Positions 43,559 through 51,154 of a DNA stretch of 64,000 nucleotides are shown here, piece after piece. The DNA lies in the NCBI RefSeq assembly GCF_004168035.1, contig NZ_SDPU01000012.1, positions 62,001 to 126,000 of the forward strand, given 5' to 3'. The DNA is from Nocardioides iriomotensis (GTDB lineage: Bacteria; Actinomycetota; Actinomycetes; Propionibacteriales; Nocardioidaceae). Under the pieces are notes generated by a model. The model ran no database searches and was not told where the DNA came from. It saw only the letters and a program-made list of their open reading frames with translations. The first letter of the stretch is position 1; every line of letters begins with the position of its first letter. Made by a program: the position numbers and the translations under genes.

Positions 43559-44422
43559 ATGGACGAGCGGGAGCGGAGCGGTGACGCCGTGCTCTCGATC
43601 GGCGACCTCGCGGAGCGCACCGGCGTCAGCACCGCGACGCTGCGGACGTGGGAGACCCGCTTCGGCTTCCCCGAGCCCGTCCGGCGGCCCGGCGGTCACC
43701 GCCGCTACACCGAGCGGCACGTCGCCGAGATCGGCGTGGTGCTGCGGCTGCGCGCCCAGGGCCTGGGGGTCCACGCCGCGATCGAGCAGGCCCGCACCAC
43801 CGCCACGGCCCCGCACCAGTCGATCGTCGGCGCGCTGCGCGCCACCCACCCCCATCTGCGCAGCCAGCCGCTGAGCAAGCGGACCCTGTTGGCGCTCACG
43901 CACGCGATGGAGGACGAGAGCGCTGCCCGGGCGCAGCGTCCGGTGCTGTTCGCGAGCTTCCAGGAGGCGCGGTTCTACGAGGTGGCCAGCCGCCGGTACG
44001 CCGACCTCGCCCGCACCGCCGAGCGGGTCGTGGTGCTCGCCGACTTCGACCGGCACGGCAGCGTCGACGAGACGCCTGTGCGGGTCGCCGTGCCGCCCGA
44101 CTCGCCGGTACGGCGTGAGTGGGTGCTGGTCTGCCAGAGCGCCACGCACCAGGCCTGCCTGGCCGGCTGGGAGGTGCCCGGCCAGGCCGGCGTGCCCGAC
44201 GGCGACCGGCGCTTCGAGACGGTCTGGAGCACGGCCCCCGACGTGGTGCTCGCGGCGGCCCGGGCGTGCACCGACATCCTCGCCGCGGTCGGCGACGAGG
44301 ACGTCCGGATCCTCGCCGGCGAGCTCGCGGTGCGGTGGGACGGCGAGCCGGTGCGCGCGGCCGACCCGCAGAGCGTGACCGGCCTGCTCGACCGCGCGCT
44401 GCACTACCTCGACGCGCGCTGA
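43559..44422 (+). CDS. MerR-family regulator with DICT domain
   Basis: A 287-residue regulator. The N-terminal MerR helix-turn-helix (about residues 13-80) has SIGDLAERTGVSTATLRTWE and the GGHRRYTERHV wing. The C-terminal half (about 108-250) resembles the DICT sensory domain: SKRTLLALTHAMEDES, PVLFASFQEARFYE, a strand with LADFDRH, then REWVLVC and AGWEVPG. DICT is named for its association with diguanylate cyclases and two-component systems, matching this location. Its targets and ligand are unknown. Confidence 0.87.
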   Translation: MDERERSGDAVLSIGDLAERTGVSTATLRTWETRFGFPEPVRRPGGHRRYTERHVAEIGVVLRLRAQGLGVHAAIEQARTTATAPHQSIVGALRATHPHLRSQPLSKRTLLALTHAMEDESAARAQRPVLFASFQEARFYEVASRRYADLARTAERVVVLADFDRHGSVDETPVRVAVPPDSPVRREWVLVCQSATHQACLAGWEVPGQAGVPDGDRRFETVWSTAPDVVLAAARACTDILAAVGDEDVRILAGELAVRWDGEPVRAADPQSVTGLLDRALHYLDAR

Positions 44423-44426
44423 CCCG

Positions 44427-46085
44427 TCACCGCTCGAGCGCGTGCTGCTCCCGCTGCTCCCGCTGCTCGAGCTGCTCGTGCTCGTGCGCCGCCTCCAGCT
44501 CCTCCGCCGTCGGCTTCTGCACGTTGTGCGCGAACCACGCGCGCGACAGGCGCGCCCGCAGCCGGCCGAGCCGGGGGTGCCGGGCGGCGACGCCGTTCTC
44601 GTCGGTCGCGTCGGGCGCCGGGAGCAGCGGGTCGCGGTCGCGGGCGGTCAGCCGGTAGGCCTCGTCCGCCGGGAGCGGCAGGTGCTTCTCGGCGTACCCG
44701 CCCTCGGGCGAGCGGGTGATCACGCCGGTCTCGTAGCCGTGCAGCAGCCGCGCCTCGTCCTGGCGCTGGAGCGAGATGCACCAGCGTCGCGTGACGACGA
44801 ACGCGATCACCGGGCCGAGGAACACCATCACCCGCATGAAGTAGGTGATGTTGTTGATGCTCAGGTTGAACACCACCGCCAGGATGTCGTTGCCGCCGGC
44901 CGCCCAGAGCAGGCCGTAGAACGTCATCAGTGCGACGAACAGGGCCGTCCTCGTGGGTGCGTTGCGCGGTCGCTGCAGCAGGTGGTGCTCGCGCCGGTCG
45001 CCCGTGATCCAGGCCTCCACGAATGGCAGCACGAGGAGGATCGTGAACATCAGGCCGGGCAGCACGATGATCGGCAGGAAGACGTTCCAGCTCAGGGTGT
45101 ACCCGAGCAGGTGCGTCTCCCAGCCGGGCATGATCCGCAGCGCGCCGTCAGGCCAACCCATGTACCAGTCGGGCTGCGATCCCGCCGTGACCTCCGACGG
45201 GTTGTAGGGCCCGTAGCGCCACACCGGGTTGATGGACAGCAGGCCGCCCATGACCGCGACCAGGCCGAAGACGATGAAGAAGTACCCGCCTGCCTTGGCG
45301 GCGTACACCGGCAGCATCGGGTAGCCGACGACGTTGTCGTTGGTGCGGCCCGGACCCGGCCACTGCGTGTGCTTCTGGAAGACCAGCAGCAGCATGTGCG
45401 CGCCGATCAGCGCCAGCAGCACGCCGGGGATCAGCAGCACGTGCACGGTGTACAGGCGGGAGATGATCGCGCCGCCGGGGAACTCGCCGTCGAACAGGAA
45501 GAACGACGCGTAGGTGCCGATGACCGGGATCGACTTCATGAAGCCGTCGGCCGCGCGGAGGCCGGTGCCGGACAGCAGGTCGTCGGGCAGCGAGTAGCCG
45601 GTGAACCCCTCGAGCGTGCCCAGCATCAGCAGCAGGCAGCCGATCACCCAGTTGAGCTCGCGCGGCTTGCGGAAGGCGCCGGTGAAGAACACCCGCATCA
45701 TGTGGATCAGCATCGCCGCGACGAAGAGCATCGCGGCCCAGTGGTGCATCTGCCGCATCAGCAGTCCGCCGCGCACCTCGAAGGAGATGTGCAGCGTGGA
45801 CGCGTAGGCCTCGGACATCTCCAGGCCGCGCAGCTGGTCGTAGGAACCGTCGTAGACGACCTCGGCCATGCTCGGCTTGAACCACAGGGTCAGGAACGTG
45901 CCGGTGAGCAGCAGGACGACGAAGCTCCAGAGGGCGATCTCGCCCAGCATGAACGACCAGTGGTCGGGGAAGACCTTGCGGATCTGCTTCTTCGACGCCG
46001 TGGCGAGGCCCGTGCGGTCGTCCACCCAGGTGGCGAGCACCGCGCCGGGCCGGCGCCGCGGGACAGTGGCGGCTTCGGCGGGCAT
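44427..46085 (-). CDS. qcrB: Cytochrome bc complex cytochrome b subunit (stand-alone QcrB)
   Basis: A 552-residue actinobacterial QcrB. About eight helices carry the four heme His residues: RQMHHWAAMLFVAAMLIH and the YTVHVLLIPG/GAHML pair. A PEWY-like site is present as PDWYMG. It forms the quinol-oxidising core of the bcc complex. There is no adjacent qcrC, qcrA or cta gene, so this is a lone copy, possibly a second isoform. The C-terminus is unusually Glu/Gln-rich with EQLEQREQREQ. A TACTGT box lies 7 nt before ATG 46085. Confidence 0.92.
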   Translation of the reverse strand: MPAEAATVPRRRPGAVLATWVDDRTGLATASKKQIRKVFPDHWSFMLGEIALWSFVVLLLTGTFLTLWFKPSMAEVVYDGSYDQLRGLEMSEAYASTLHISFEVRGGLLMRQMHHWAAMLFVAAMLIHMMRVFFTGAFRKPRELNWVIGCLLLMLGTLEGFTGYSLPDDLLSGTGLRAADGFMKSIPVIGTYASFFLFDGEFPGGAIISRLYTVHVLLIPGVLLALIGAHMLLLVFQKHTQWPGPGRTNDNVVGYPMLPVYAAKAGGYFFIVFGLVAVMGGLLSINPVWRYGPYNPSEVTAGSQPDWYMGWPDGALRIMPGWETHLLGYTLSWNVFLPIIVLPGLMFTILLVLPFVEAWITGDRREHHLLQRPRNAPTRTALFVALMTFYGLLWAAGGNDILAVVFNLSINNITYFMRVMVFLGPVIAFVVTRRWCISLQRQDEARLLHGYETGVITRSPEGGYAEKHLPLPADEAYRLTARDRDPLLPAPDATDENGVAARHPRLGRLRARLSRAWFAHNVQKPTAEELEAAHEHEQLEQREQREQHALER

Positions 46086-46092
46086 GCCTCCC

Positions 46093-46098
46093 ACAGTA
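46093..46098 (-). promoter_or_regulatory. -10 box of a likely leaderless qcrB transcript
   Basis: TACTGT on the minus strand lies 7 nt before the qcrB ATG. The GGGAGG between them is too close to the ATG to act as a normal Shine-Dalgarno sequence. Confidence 0.5.
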
Positions 46099-46110
46099 GG
46101 CCGGAACTTC

Positions 46111-46142
46111 GTCAAACTGAAGAAGTTGACTTCGCCAGTTTG
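46111..46142. promoter_or_regulatory. Nested inverted repeats upstream of qcrB
   Basis: CAAACTG (46113-46119) and CAGTTTG (46136-46142) form a perfect 7-bp dyad with 16 nt between arms. GTCAA (46111-46115) and TTGAC (46126-46130) form a second one. They lie just upstream of the qcrB -10 and overlap the mmpL stop, so they are candidate operator sites. Confidence 0.5.
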
Positions 46143-48220
46143 TCGAGGTTTGGCGCCGACCCGGGGCGGCGGGGCCACCAGAACCGGTCCCCCAGCACCA
46201 CGCCCAGCGCGGGCACGACCACCGTGCGCACGAGCAGGGTGTCGAGCAGGACGCCCACGCAGATCACGACGCCGAGCTGGGCGAGCACGACCAGCGGCAG
46301 CACGCCCAGCACGGCGAAGACCGCCGCGAGCAGGACGCCGGCGCTGGTGATCACGCCCCCGGTCGCGCCGAGGGCGCGCAGCATGCCGCGTCGCGCGCCG
46401 TGCTCGCGCGCCTCCTCGGCGGCCCGGGTGACGAGGAAGATGTTGTAGTCCACGCCGAGCGCCACGAGGAACAGGAACGCCAGCAGCGGTACGCCGACGT
46501 CGAGCGCGTCGAACCCGAGCACGGACACGAAGAGCCACCACGACGCACCCAGGGCCGCGACGTACGTCGCCAGCACCGTGAGCACCAGCAGCACCGGCGC
46601 GACCAGCGAGCGGAGCAGCAGCCCGAGGGCGAGCAGGACGAGGCCCGCGATCAGCGGCAGGATCACGGCGCGGTCCCGGCCGGCCGCCGCGCGCTCGTCG
46701 ACCGCCTCGGCGTCGGTCCCGCCGACGAACGTGTCGGCGAGGCCGGCCAGCGACGAGCGGATCTCCCCCACCGCACGCTCGGCCTCGTCGCTGCCGGGTG
46801 GCACGGTGAGCACGACGTCGACGCGGCTGAGCCCGGCCTCGCGGGCCGTGACCCGCGTGGACTGCACGACGTCGAGCGGCGCGAGGGCGCGACGCACCGC
46901 GCCGGGGTCGTCCTCGGTCAGGACCTGCACCGGGTCGGTGCTGCCCGCGGGGAACGAGTCGGCCAGCCGCTCGGCCGCCGCGATGGACTCCGGCCGGTCG
47001 AGGAACTGGTCGGCGGTGCCGAGCCCGCTGTCGATGCGCACCACGCCCGTCGCGAGGGCGGTCAGCACGACGGCGGACGACACCAGCAGCAGGACCGGCC
47101 GGCGCGCGACCACCGAGCCGACCCGGCCCCACAGCGTGCGGCTCTCCACCAGCGGGGTCTGGCCGACCCGCGGGACGCGCGGCCAGAAGACCCAGCGGCC
47201 GAACACCACGAGGGCGGCCGGCAGCACGACCAGCGCGAAGGCCGCCGCGACGACGACGCCGACCGCACACGCGAGGCCGAGTCCGCGGGTCGACGGCACC
47301 ACGGACAGCAGCAGCGTGAGCAGGCCGAGCACGACGGTGGTGGCGCTGGACAGCACCGCCTCCGCCGTGCGCCGCAGCGCGTGCGCCATCGCCGCGAACC
47401 GGTCGTCGGTGACGCGCAGCTCGTCGCGGTAGCGCGAGATCAGGAGCAGGGCGTAGTCGGTGCCCGCGCCGAAGACGAGGACCGACAGGATCCCGACGGT
47501 GGACTCGTCCCACGGGATGCCGGCGAGCGCGAGGGTGTGCGTCGACGCCGAGGCCGCGAGCCGGTCGGCCACGCCCACGACCGCCAGCGGGACGATCCAG
47601 AGGATCGGGCTGCGATAGGTGATCAGCAGGAGCAGCGTCACCACACCCGCGGTCGCGAGCAGCAGGTCGACGTCGGCACCCTGGAAGACGGCCGCGAGGT
47701 CCGCCTGCACGGCGGCCGGGCCCGTGACGGCGACGTCGACCCCGTCCGGCGCGTCGGCCCGAAGCAGCGAGCGCAGCTCCTCCACCCGGTCGGCGTTGTC
47801 GGTCGCGCTGCCGCCCGGGAGCGTGACCACACCGACGGCGGCGGTGCTGTCCTCGCTCGGCTGGGGCGGCGGCCCCTGCTGCAGGTCCAGCTCGTCACGG
47901 ACACCGTCGAGCACCGAGGCCAGCTCGCCGACCTGGGCGCGGGACAGTCCGTCACCCTCCCCGGACGTCCACAGCACCACCGCGGTCGAGGCGTCCCGGG
48001 CGGGCAGCTGCTCCTGCAGCTCCACGGCCCGGGTGCTGTCGTAGCCCGCAGGCAGCGCGTCGAGCGCCCCCGGGTCGCGCTCGGCCTCGCCCACGCCGAA
48101 GGCGACGAACCCGCCGAGGCCGAGCAGGATCAGCGCGACGAGCCCGGCGGTGCGGCGTCCGGTGACCATGCCGACCAGCACCGCGAAGGGGCCGCGACGA
48201 CTACGGTGTCCTCGGGACAT
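46112..48220 (-). CDS. MMPL-family (RND) transporter
   Basis: A 702-residue RND-like exporter with two repeats, each a membrane helix, a large extracellular loop (about residues 50-170 and 400-520) and five helices. The GXXXDY-type motifs FGAGTDYALLLISRYRDEL and ALGVDYNIFLVTRA mark the proton-relay helices. MMPL proteins export lipids or small molecules. Start ATG 48220 is chosen because AGAGGA lies 8 nt upstream. It is divergent from a MarR gene with a perfect palindrome between them, so it is probably repressed by that regulator. Confidence 0.93.
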   Translation of the reverse strand: MSRGHRSRRGPFAVLVGMVTGRRTAGLVALILLGLGGFVAFGVGEAERDPGALDALPAGYDSTRAVELQEQLPARDASTAVVLWTSGEGDGLSRAQVGELASVLDGVRDELDLQQGPPPQPSEDSTAAVGVVTLPGGSATDNADRVEELRSLLRADAPDGVDVAVTGPAAVQADLAAVFQGADVDLLLATAGVVTLLLLITYRSPILWIVPLAVVGVADRLAASASTHTLALAGIPWDESTVGILSVLVFGAGTDYALLLISRYRDELRVTDDRFAAMAHALRRTAEAVLSSATTVVLGLLTLLLSVVPSTRGLGLACAVGVVVAAAFALVVLPAALVVFGRWVFWPRVPRVGQTPLVESRTLWGRVGSVVARRPVLLLVSSAVVLTALATGVVRIDSGLGTADQFLDRPESIAAAERLADSFPAGSTDPVQVLTEDDPGAVRRALAPLDVVQSTRVTAREAGLSRVDVVLTVPPGSDEAERAVGEIRSSLAGLADTFVGGTDAEAVDERAAAGRDRAVILPLIAGLVLLALGLLLRSLVAPVLLVLTVLATYVAALGASWWLFVSVLGFDALDVGVPLLAFLFLVALGVDYNIFLVTRAAEEAREHGARRGMLRALGATGGVITSAGVLLAAVFAVLGVLPLVVLAQLGVVICVGVLLDTLLVRTVVVPALGVVLGDRFWWPRRPGSAPNLDKLAKSTSSV

Positions 48221-48239
48221 GGGTCCGGATCCTCTCAGT

Positions 48240-48264
48240 AGATTGCTAACTAGATTAGCAATCT
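48240..48264. promoter_or_regulatory. Perfect 10-bp inverted repeat (MarR operator candidate)
   Basis: AGATTGCTAA (48240-48249) and TTAGCAATCT (48255-48264) are exact reverse complements around ctaga. The site is centred between the divergent mmpL and marR genes, AT-rich in a GC-rich setting, and has the size of MarR binding sites. It should control both genes. Confidence 0.75.
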
Positions 48265-48278
48265 GGAAAGGTAGCAGG

Positions 48279-48764
48279 GTGGTCCGAGAACGACAACGCG
48301 TGCTCACCGGTGACGTCGACGACTACCGCGACGACTGGGGTGCCTCCGACAGCCTCCAGGCGCTGCGCGACCTCACCGACGCCGCCGCCGCGACCCGACC
48401 CGCCCTCGCCCGCCGCGCCGGGATGAGCCACTCCGAGCTGGTCGCGCTGGAGCACCTGTTCGCCGGCCCGCTCGGCCCGGCCGAGCTCGCGCGACGGCTG
48501 GGGGTCACCACGGCCGCGTCGACGACGATCATCGACCGGCTCGTCGAGCGCGGCCACGTACGCCGTACCCCTCATGCGACGGACCGCCGGCGCACCGAAG
48601 TGGGGCTCACCGACTCCGGGCGCCGCGAGGTGCTGACCTACCTGATGCCGATGTTCCAGCAGCTCGAGGAGCTCGACCACGAGCTCACCGACGAGGAGCG
48701 CGCGGTCGTCACGCGCTACCTGCGCCGGGCCACCCGCGCGCTGCGCTTGCTGGCGCTCGACTGA
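48279..48764 (+). CDS. MarR-family transcriptional regulator
   Basis: A 161-residue winged-helix protein. The recognition region is [24 protein letters not shown] followed by the wing with the [16 protein letters not shown] segment. The C-terminal helices are suited for dimerisation. GTG 48279 is chosen for its position after GGAAAGG. It should bind the palindrome overlapping its own promoter and regulate the divergent mmpL. Effector is unknown. The 3' end overlaps the antisense GvpA-type gene by 49 bp. Confidence 0.9.
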   Translation: MVRERQRVLTGDVDDYRDDWGASDSLQALRDLTDAAAATRPALARRAGMSHSELVALEHLFAGPLGPAELARRLGVTTAASTTIIDRLVERGHVRRTPHATDRRRTEVGLTDSGRREVLTYLMPMFQQLEELDHELTDEERAVVTRYLRRATRALRLLALD

Positions 48765-49150
48765 GGCTCGGCCGCGTCCTTGACCGCGTCGACGGCGTCC
48801 CGGGTCGCGCCCACCACCTTCCGAACCGGCTTGGCGACCGGCTCGATCTTCTTCTCGACGACCTTGGCCGCGACGTTCTCGACGACTTCGCCGCCTATGT
48901 CCGTGACGAGGTCCGTGAGTCCGCGCCCCTGCTTGGGCTCGAGCTCGAGGCGGTTCGTGGCCTCGGCGAAGCGCAGGTAGGTGTCGACGCTGGCGACCAC
49001 CACGCGAGCGTCGACCGTGAGCAGCTCGATGCCGAGCAGGCTGACCCGCACGTACGCGTCGATGACCAGACCACGGTCGAGGAGGACCTCGACCACGTCC
49101 GCGAGCCCGCTGGGAGCCGGCCGCTCCAGGTAGCCACCCGACGCCGTCAC
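48716..49150 (-). CDS. Gas vesicle GvpA/GvpJ-type protein with a basic C-terminal extension
   Basis: A 144-residue protein whose residues about 14-70 match the GvpA/GvpJ core: [30 protein letters not shown] (core start and end) then [16 protein letters not shown]. GvpA forms the gas-vesicle shell and GvpJ is a related minor protein. The C-terminal half is Lys/Val/Ala-rich and does not belong to GvpA. No other gvp gene is in the window. It is thus an orphan; shell formation is not expected from it alone. Confidence 0.85.
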   Translation of the reverse strand: MTASGGYLERPAPSGLADVVEVLLDRGLVIDAYVRVSLLGIELLTVDARVVVASVDTYLRFAEATNRLELEPKQGRGLTDLVTDIGGEVVENVAAKVVEKKIEPVAKPVRKVVGATRDAVDAVKDAAEPQSSASKRSARVARRR

Positions 49151-49222
49151 CGGCCGCTCTCCCTGCCGACGAGAACCGTCCTTGTCGTCTGCATCTGATC
49201 GACGTACCCATCGAACGACGGG

Positions 49223-49588
49223 TCAACCGCTCAGGTCGAACCAAACACTCTTCGTGCCGGCGTGGTGCTCCACACCCCACGTGTCGGCGAGCGCCGCGAT
49301 GATGACGAGTCCGCGCCCCCTTTCCTCGGTGTGGCTCAGCGACTTCGCCGAGATCTCACGGCTGTCCTCGTCGGTGACGGTCACCCGCAGCGTGGGAGCG
49401 GTGAAGGCGGCGTGGACCACGCAGTCGGTGCGCGCATGCAGGAAGGCGTTGGTCACCAGCTCGGTGACCATGAGCGCGGCGGAGTCGGCGAGCGCGCCGC
49501 ACTGCCACTCGTCGCAGCGCTGGATGATCCAGTGCCGCGCCCGTCTCGGCGCCCGAACGTCGTGCTCGAGCCGCAGAGTCTCGATCAT
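49223..49588 (-). CDS. RsbW-like anti-sigma/ATP-binding regulatory protein
   Basis: A 121-residue HATPase_c_2 protein. The N box is ELVTNAFLHA and the G box is RGRGLVIIAALAD, so ATP binding is likely. Such proteins are anti-sigma kinases or stand-alone regulators common in actinobacteria. ATG 49588 is chosen; a longer in-frame start is less likely. It lies 72 bp upstream of the GvpA-type gene on the same strand and may be co-transcribed. No partner anti-sigma antagonist is visible. Confidence 0.85.
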   Translation of the reverse strand: MIETLRLEHDVRAPRRARHWIIQRCDEWQCGALADSAALMVTELVTNAFLHARTDCVVHAAFTAPTLRVTVTDEDSREISAKSLSHTEERGRGLVIIAALADTWGVEHHAGTKSVWFDLSG

Positions 49589-49770
49589 GCGCCCCCATCT
49601 CGGGCTCCGACCCCGTCGCGGCCCTGCCCGGAGCACCGCGTCCGTAGCCCTCTGCCACCACTATGCCCCCCGATACGCCGGATCGACAGTCTGGACGGTT
49701 ATCGGGCGAATGGGTTGCGGGTGCGAGGTTGCGCGGCATGACCGGGCCACGGACGATCGTGACCGGGCCG

Positions 49771-51096
49771 TCAACGGGGGCCGCCGCCCTCACGAGACCG
49801 GGTACGCACGGCCTCCAGGGTCTCGATCGTGAGGTAGGCGACCACGGCAGCCACGATGATGATGGGCCCCACGCCGGCGCCGGACCTGGACGTCAGCAGC
49901 AGCGTGATGACCACCGCCGAGAGGGGAAGGCGGAGGACCGCCACCGTGCTCGCGGCCATCAGGGCGGCCACGGCCGGCGTCTCCGAGAAACCGGGGAGCT
50001 GGGCAGCCATCAGTCCTCCGGCTGCCCCGAGGAACAGGGCCGGGAACGTGGGGCCACCACGGAAGCTGCCCAACGAGATCGCCCAGGCCACTCCCTTGAG
50101 CGCGACCAGCAGGAAGAGGGTCCAACCCGAGACAGAGCCTGCCTGGGACAGCAGGGCGCTGAACGCGTCCTCCCCGGAGAACAGGACGGCTTCCGCGCTC
50201 TGGTCGGTCGAGGCCACGAACACGATCGCCAGCGCGGCGACCACCAGCCCGGCGACCGGGGTCAGCACCCAGGGACTCCTCGCCACGACGCGCGCGGACA
50301 CCTTTGCCGCCTCGACGACGAGGAACACCGCGAGCGCGGCGGCCACGGACAGGGGCAGGGTCCAGGCGAAGTCGACCGCAGTGGGAACCGGGTACGACGG
50401 GAGGGAGAACGGGCTCAGCGAGTAGTCGCTGTTGTCCAGCCCCGTCCACGTGCCGATGCCGACGAAGACCAGGGAGCCGATCCCGGCCGACATCAGTCCC
50501 GGCAGCAGGATCAGCGGCAGCATCGCGCCCCCGAGACCGGCCGCCTCGATGAGGATGACGGCACCGATCACCGGGGATCCGAAGATCGTGGCCAGCGCCG
50601 CGAACGCGGCCGAGGCCGAGATCACCGACACGGCCTGGTCGGGGATGTCGCGCAGCGCCTTGACGGCGAAGATCGCCAGGCCGGAGCCCAGCGCGATGAG
50701 TGGAGCCTCCGGCCCGAGGACGAGTCCGAGCCCGATGCTCGCCAGCGCCGCCAGCAACACGCCGGGTACCGCGTTCGGGAGCGTCACCCCTCCGGACAGG
50801 CCCTGGTAGGGCACGTGTCCCCCTCCGCCGGTAAGGCGGACGGCCCCTGCCGTCACGATCCCCGCGAGGACCAGCACCGGCACCGGCCACCAGATCGGCG
50901 CCGAGTCGTGGCCGAGCGCCTGCGGAAGCTCCTCGTAGACCCACACCTGGATCCAGTGGAGCAGCTCGAGGAACGCCCAGGAGGCCAGCGAGACGACGAC
51001 ACCGACGAGCGCTGCGACGACGAGGAGCCGGCGGTAGTCGCTGCTCCTGATCAGCGTGCCGGGGTCACTCGCCGGCGCCGCCTGCGCCTCGCCCAC
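49771..51096 (-). CDS. ClC-family chloride/proton transporter
   Basis: A 441-residue ClC protein with about 12-14 helices. Conserved segments are GLVLGPEAPLIALGSG (the GxEGP-type motif with its gating Glu kept), SFRGGPTFPALFLGA (GGxFxP-type) and the inner helices. The motif variations place it outside the classical ClC-ec1 group. It may exchange Cl- for H+, as in extreme acid resistance. It is 58 bp after gadB on the same strand, so they form a two-gene operon. Confidence 0.9.
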   Translation of the reverse strand: MGEAQAAPASDPGTLIRSSDYRRLLVVAALVGVVVSLASWAFLELLHWIQVWVYEELPQALGHDSAPIWWPVPVLVLAGIVTAGAVRLTGGGGHVPYQGLSGGVTLPNAVPGVLLAALASIGLGLVLGPEAPLIALGSGLAIFAVKALRDIPDQAVSVISASAAFAALATIFGSPVIGAVILIEAAGLGGAMLPLILLPGLMSAGIGSLVFVGIGTWTGLDNSDYSLSPFSLPSYPVPTAVDFAWTLPLSVAAALAVFLVVEAAKVSARVVARSPWVLTPVAGLVVAALAIVFVASTDQSAEAVLFSGEDAFSALLSQAGSVSGWTLFLLVALKGVAWAISLGSFRGGPTFPALFLGAAGGLMAAQLPGFSETPAVAALMAASTVAVLRLPLSAVVITLLLTSRSGAGVGPIIIVAAVVAYLTIETLEAVRTRSREGGGPR

Positions 51097-51154
51097 CTCG
51101 ACCCTCCACCCGCTCCGTCTGCCGGTCAGCGCCTCGTCGAGCCCTCGACCCGGG

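Noticed and set aside
44427-46085. qcrB as part of a local qcrCAB cluster
   Set aside because: The flanking genes are a MerR regulator and an MMPL exporter; no cytochrome c, Rieske or oxidase genes were seen.
48716-49150. A full gas-vesicle cluster
   Set aside because: Only one GvpA/GvpJ-type gene is present; the surrounding genes are a MarR regulator, a HATPase and a ClC transporter.
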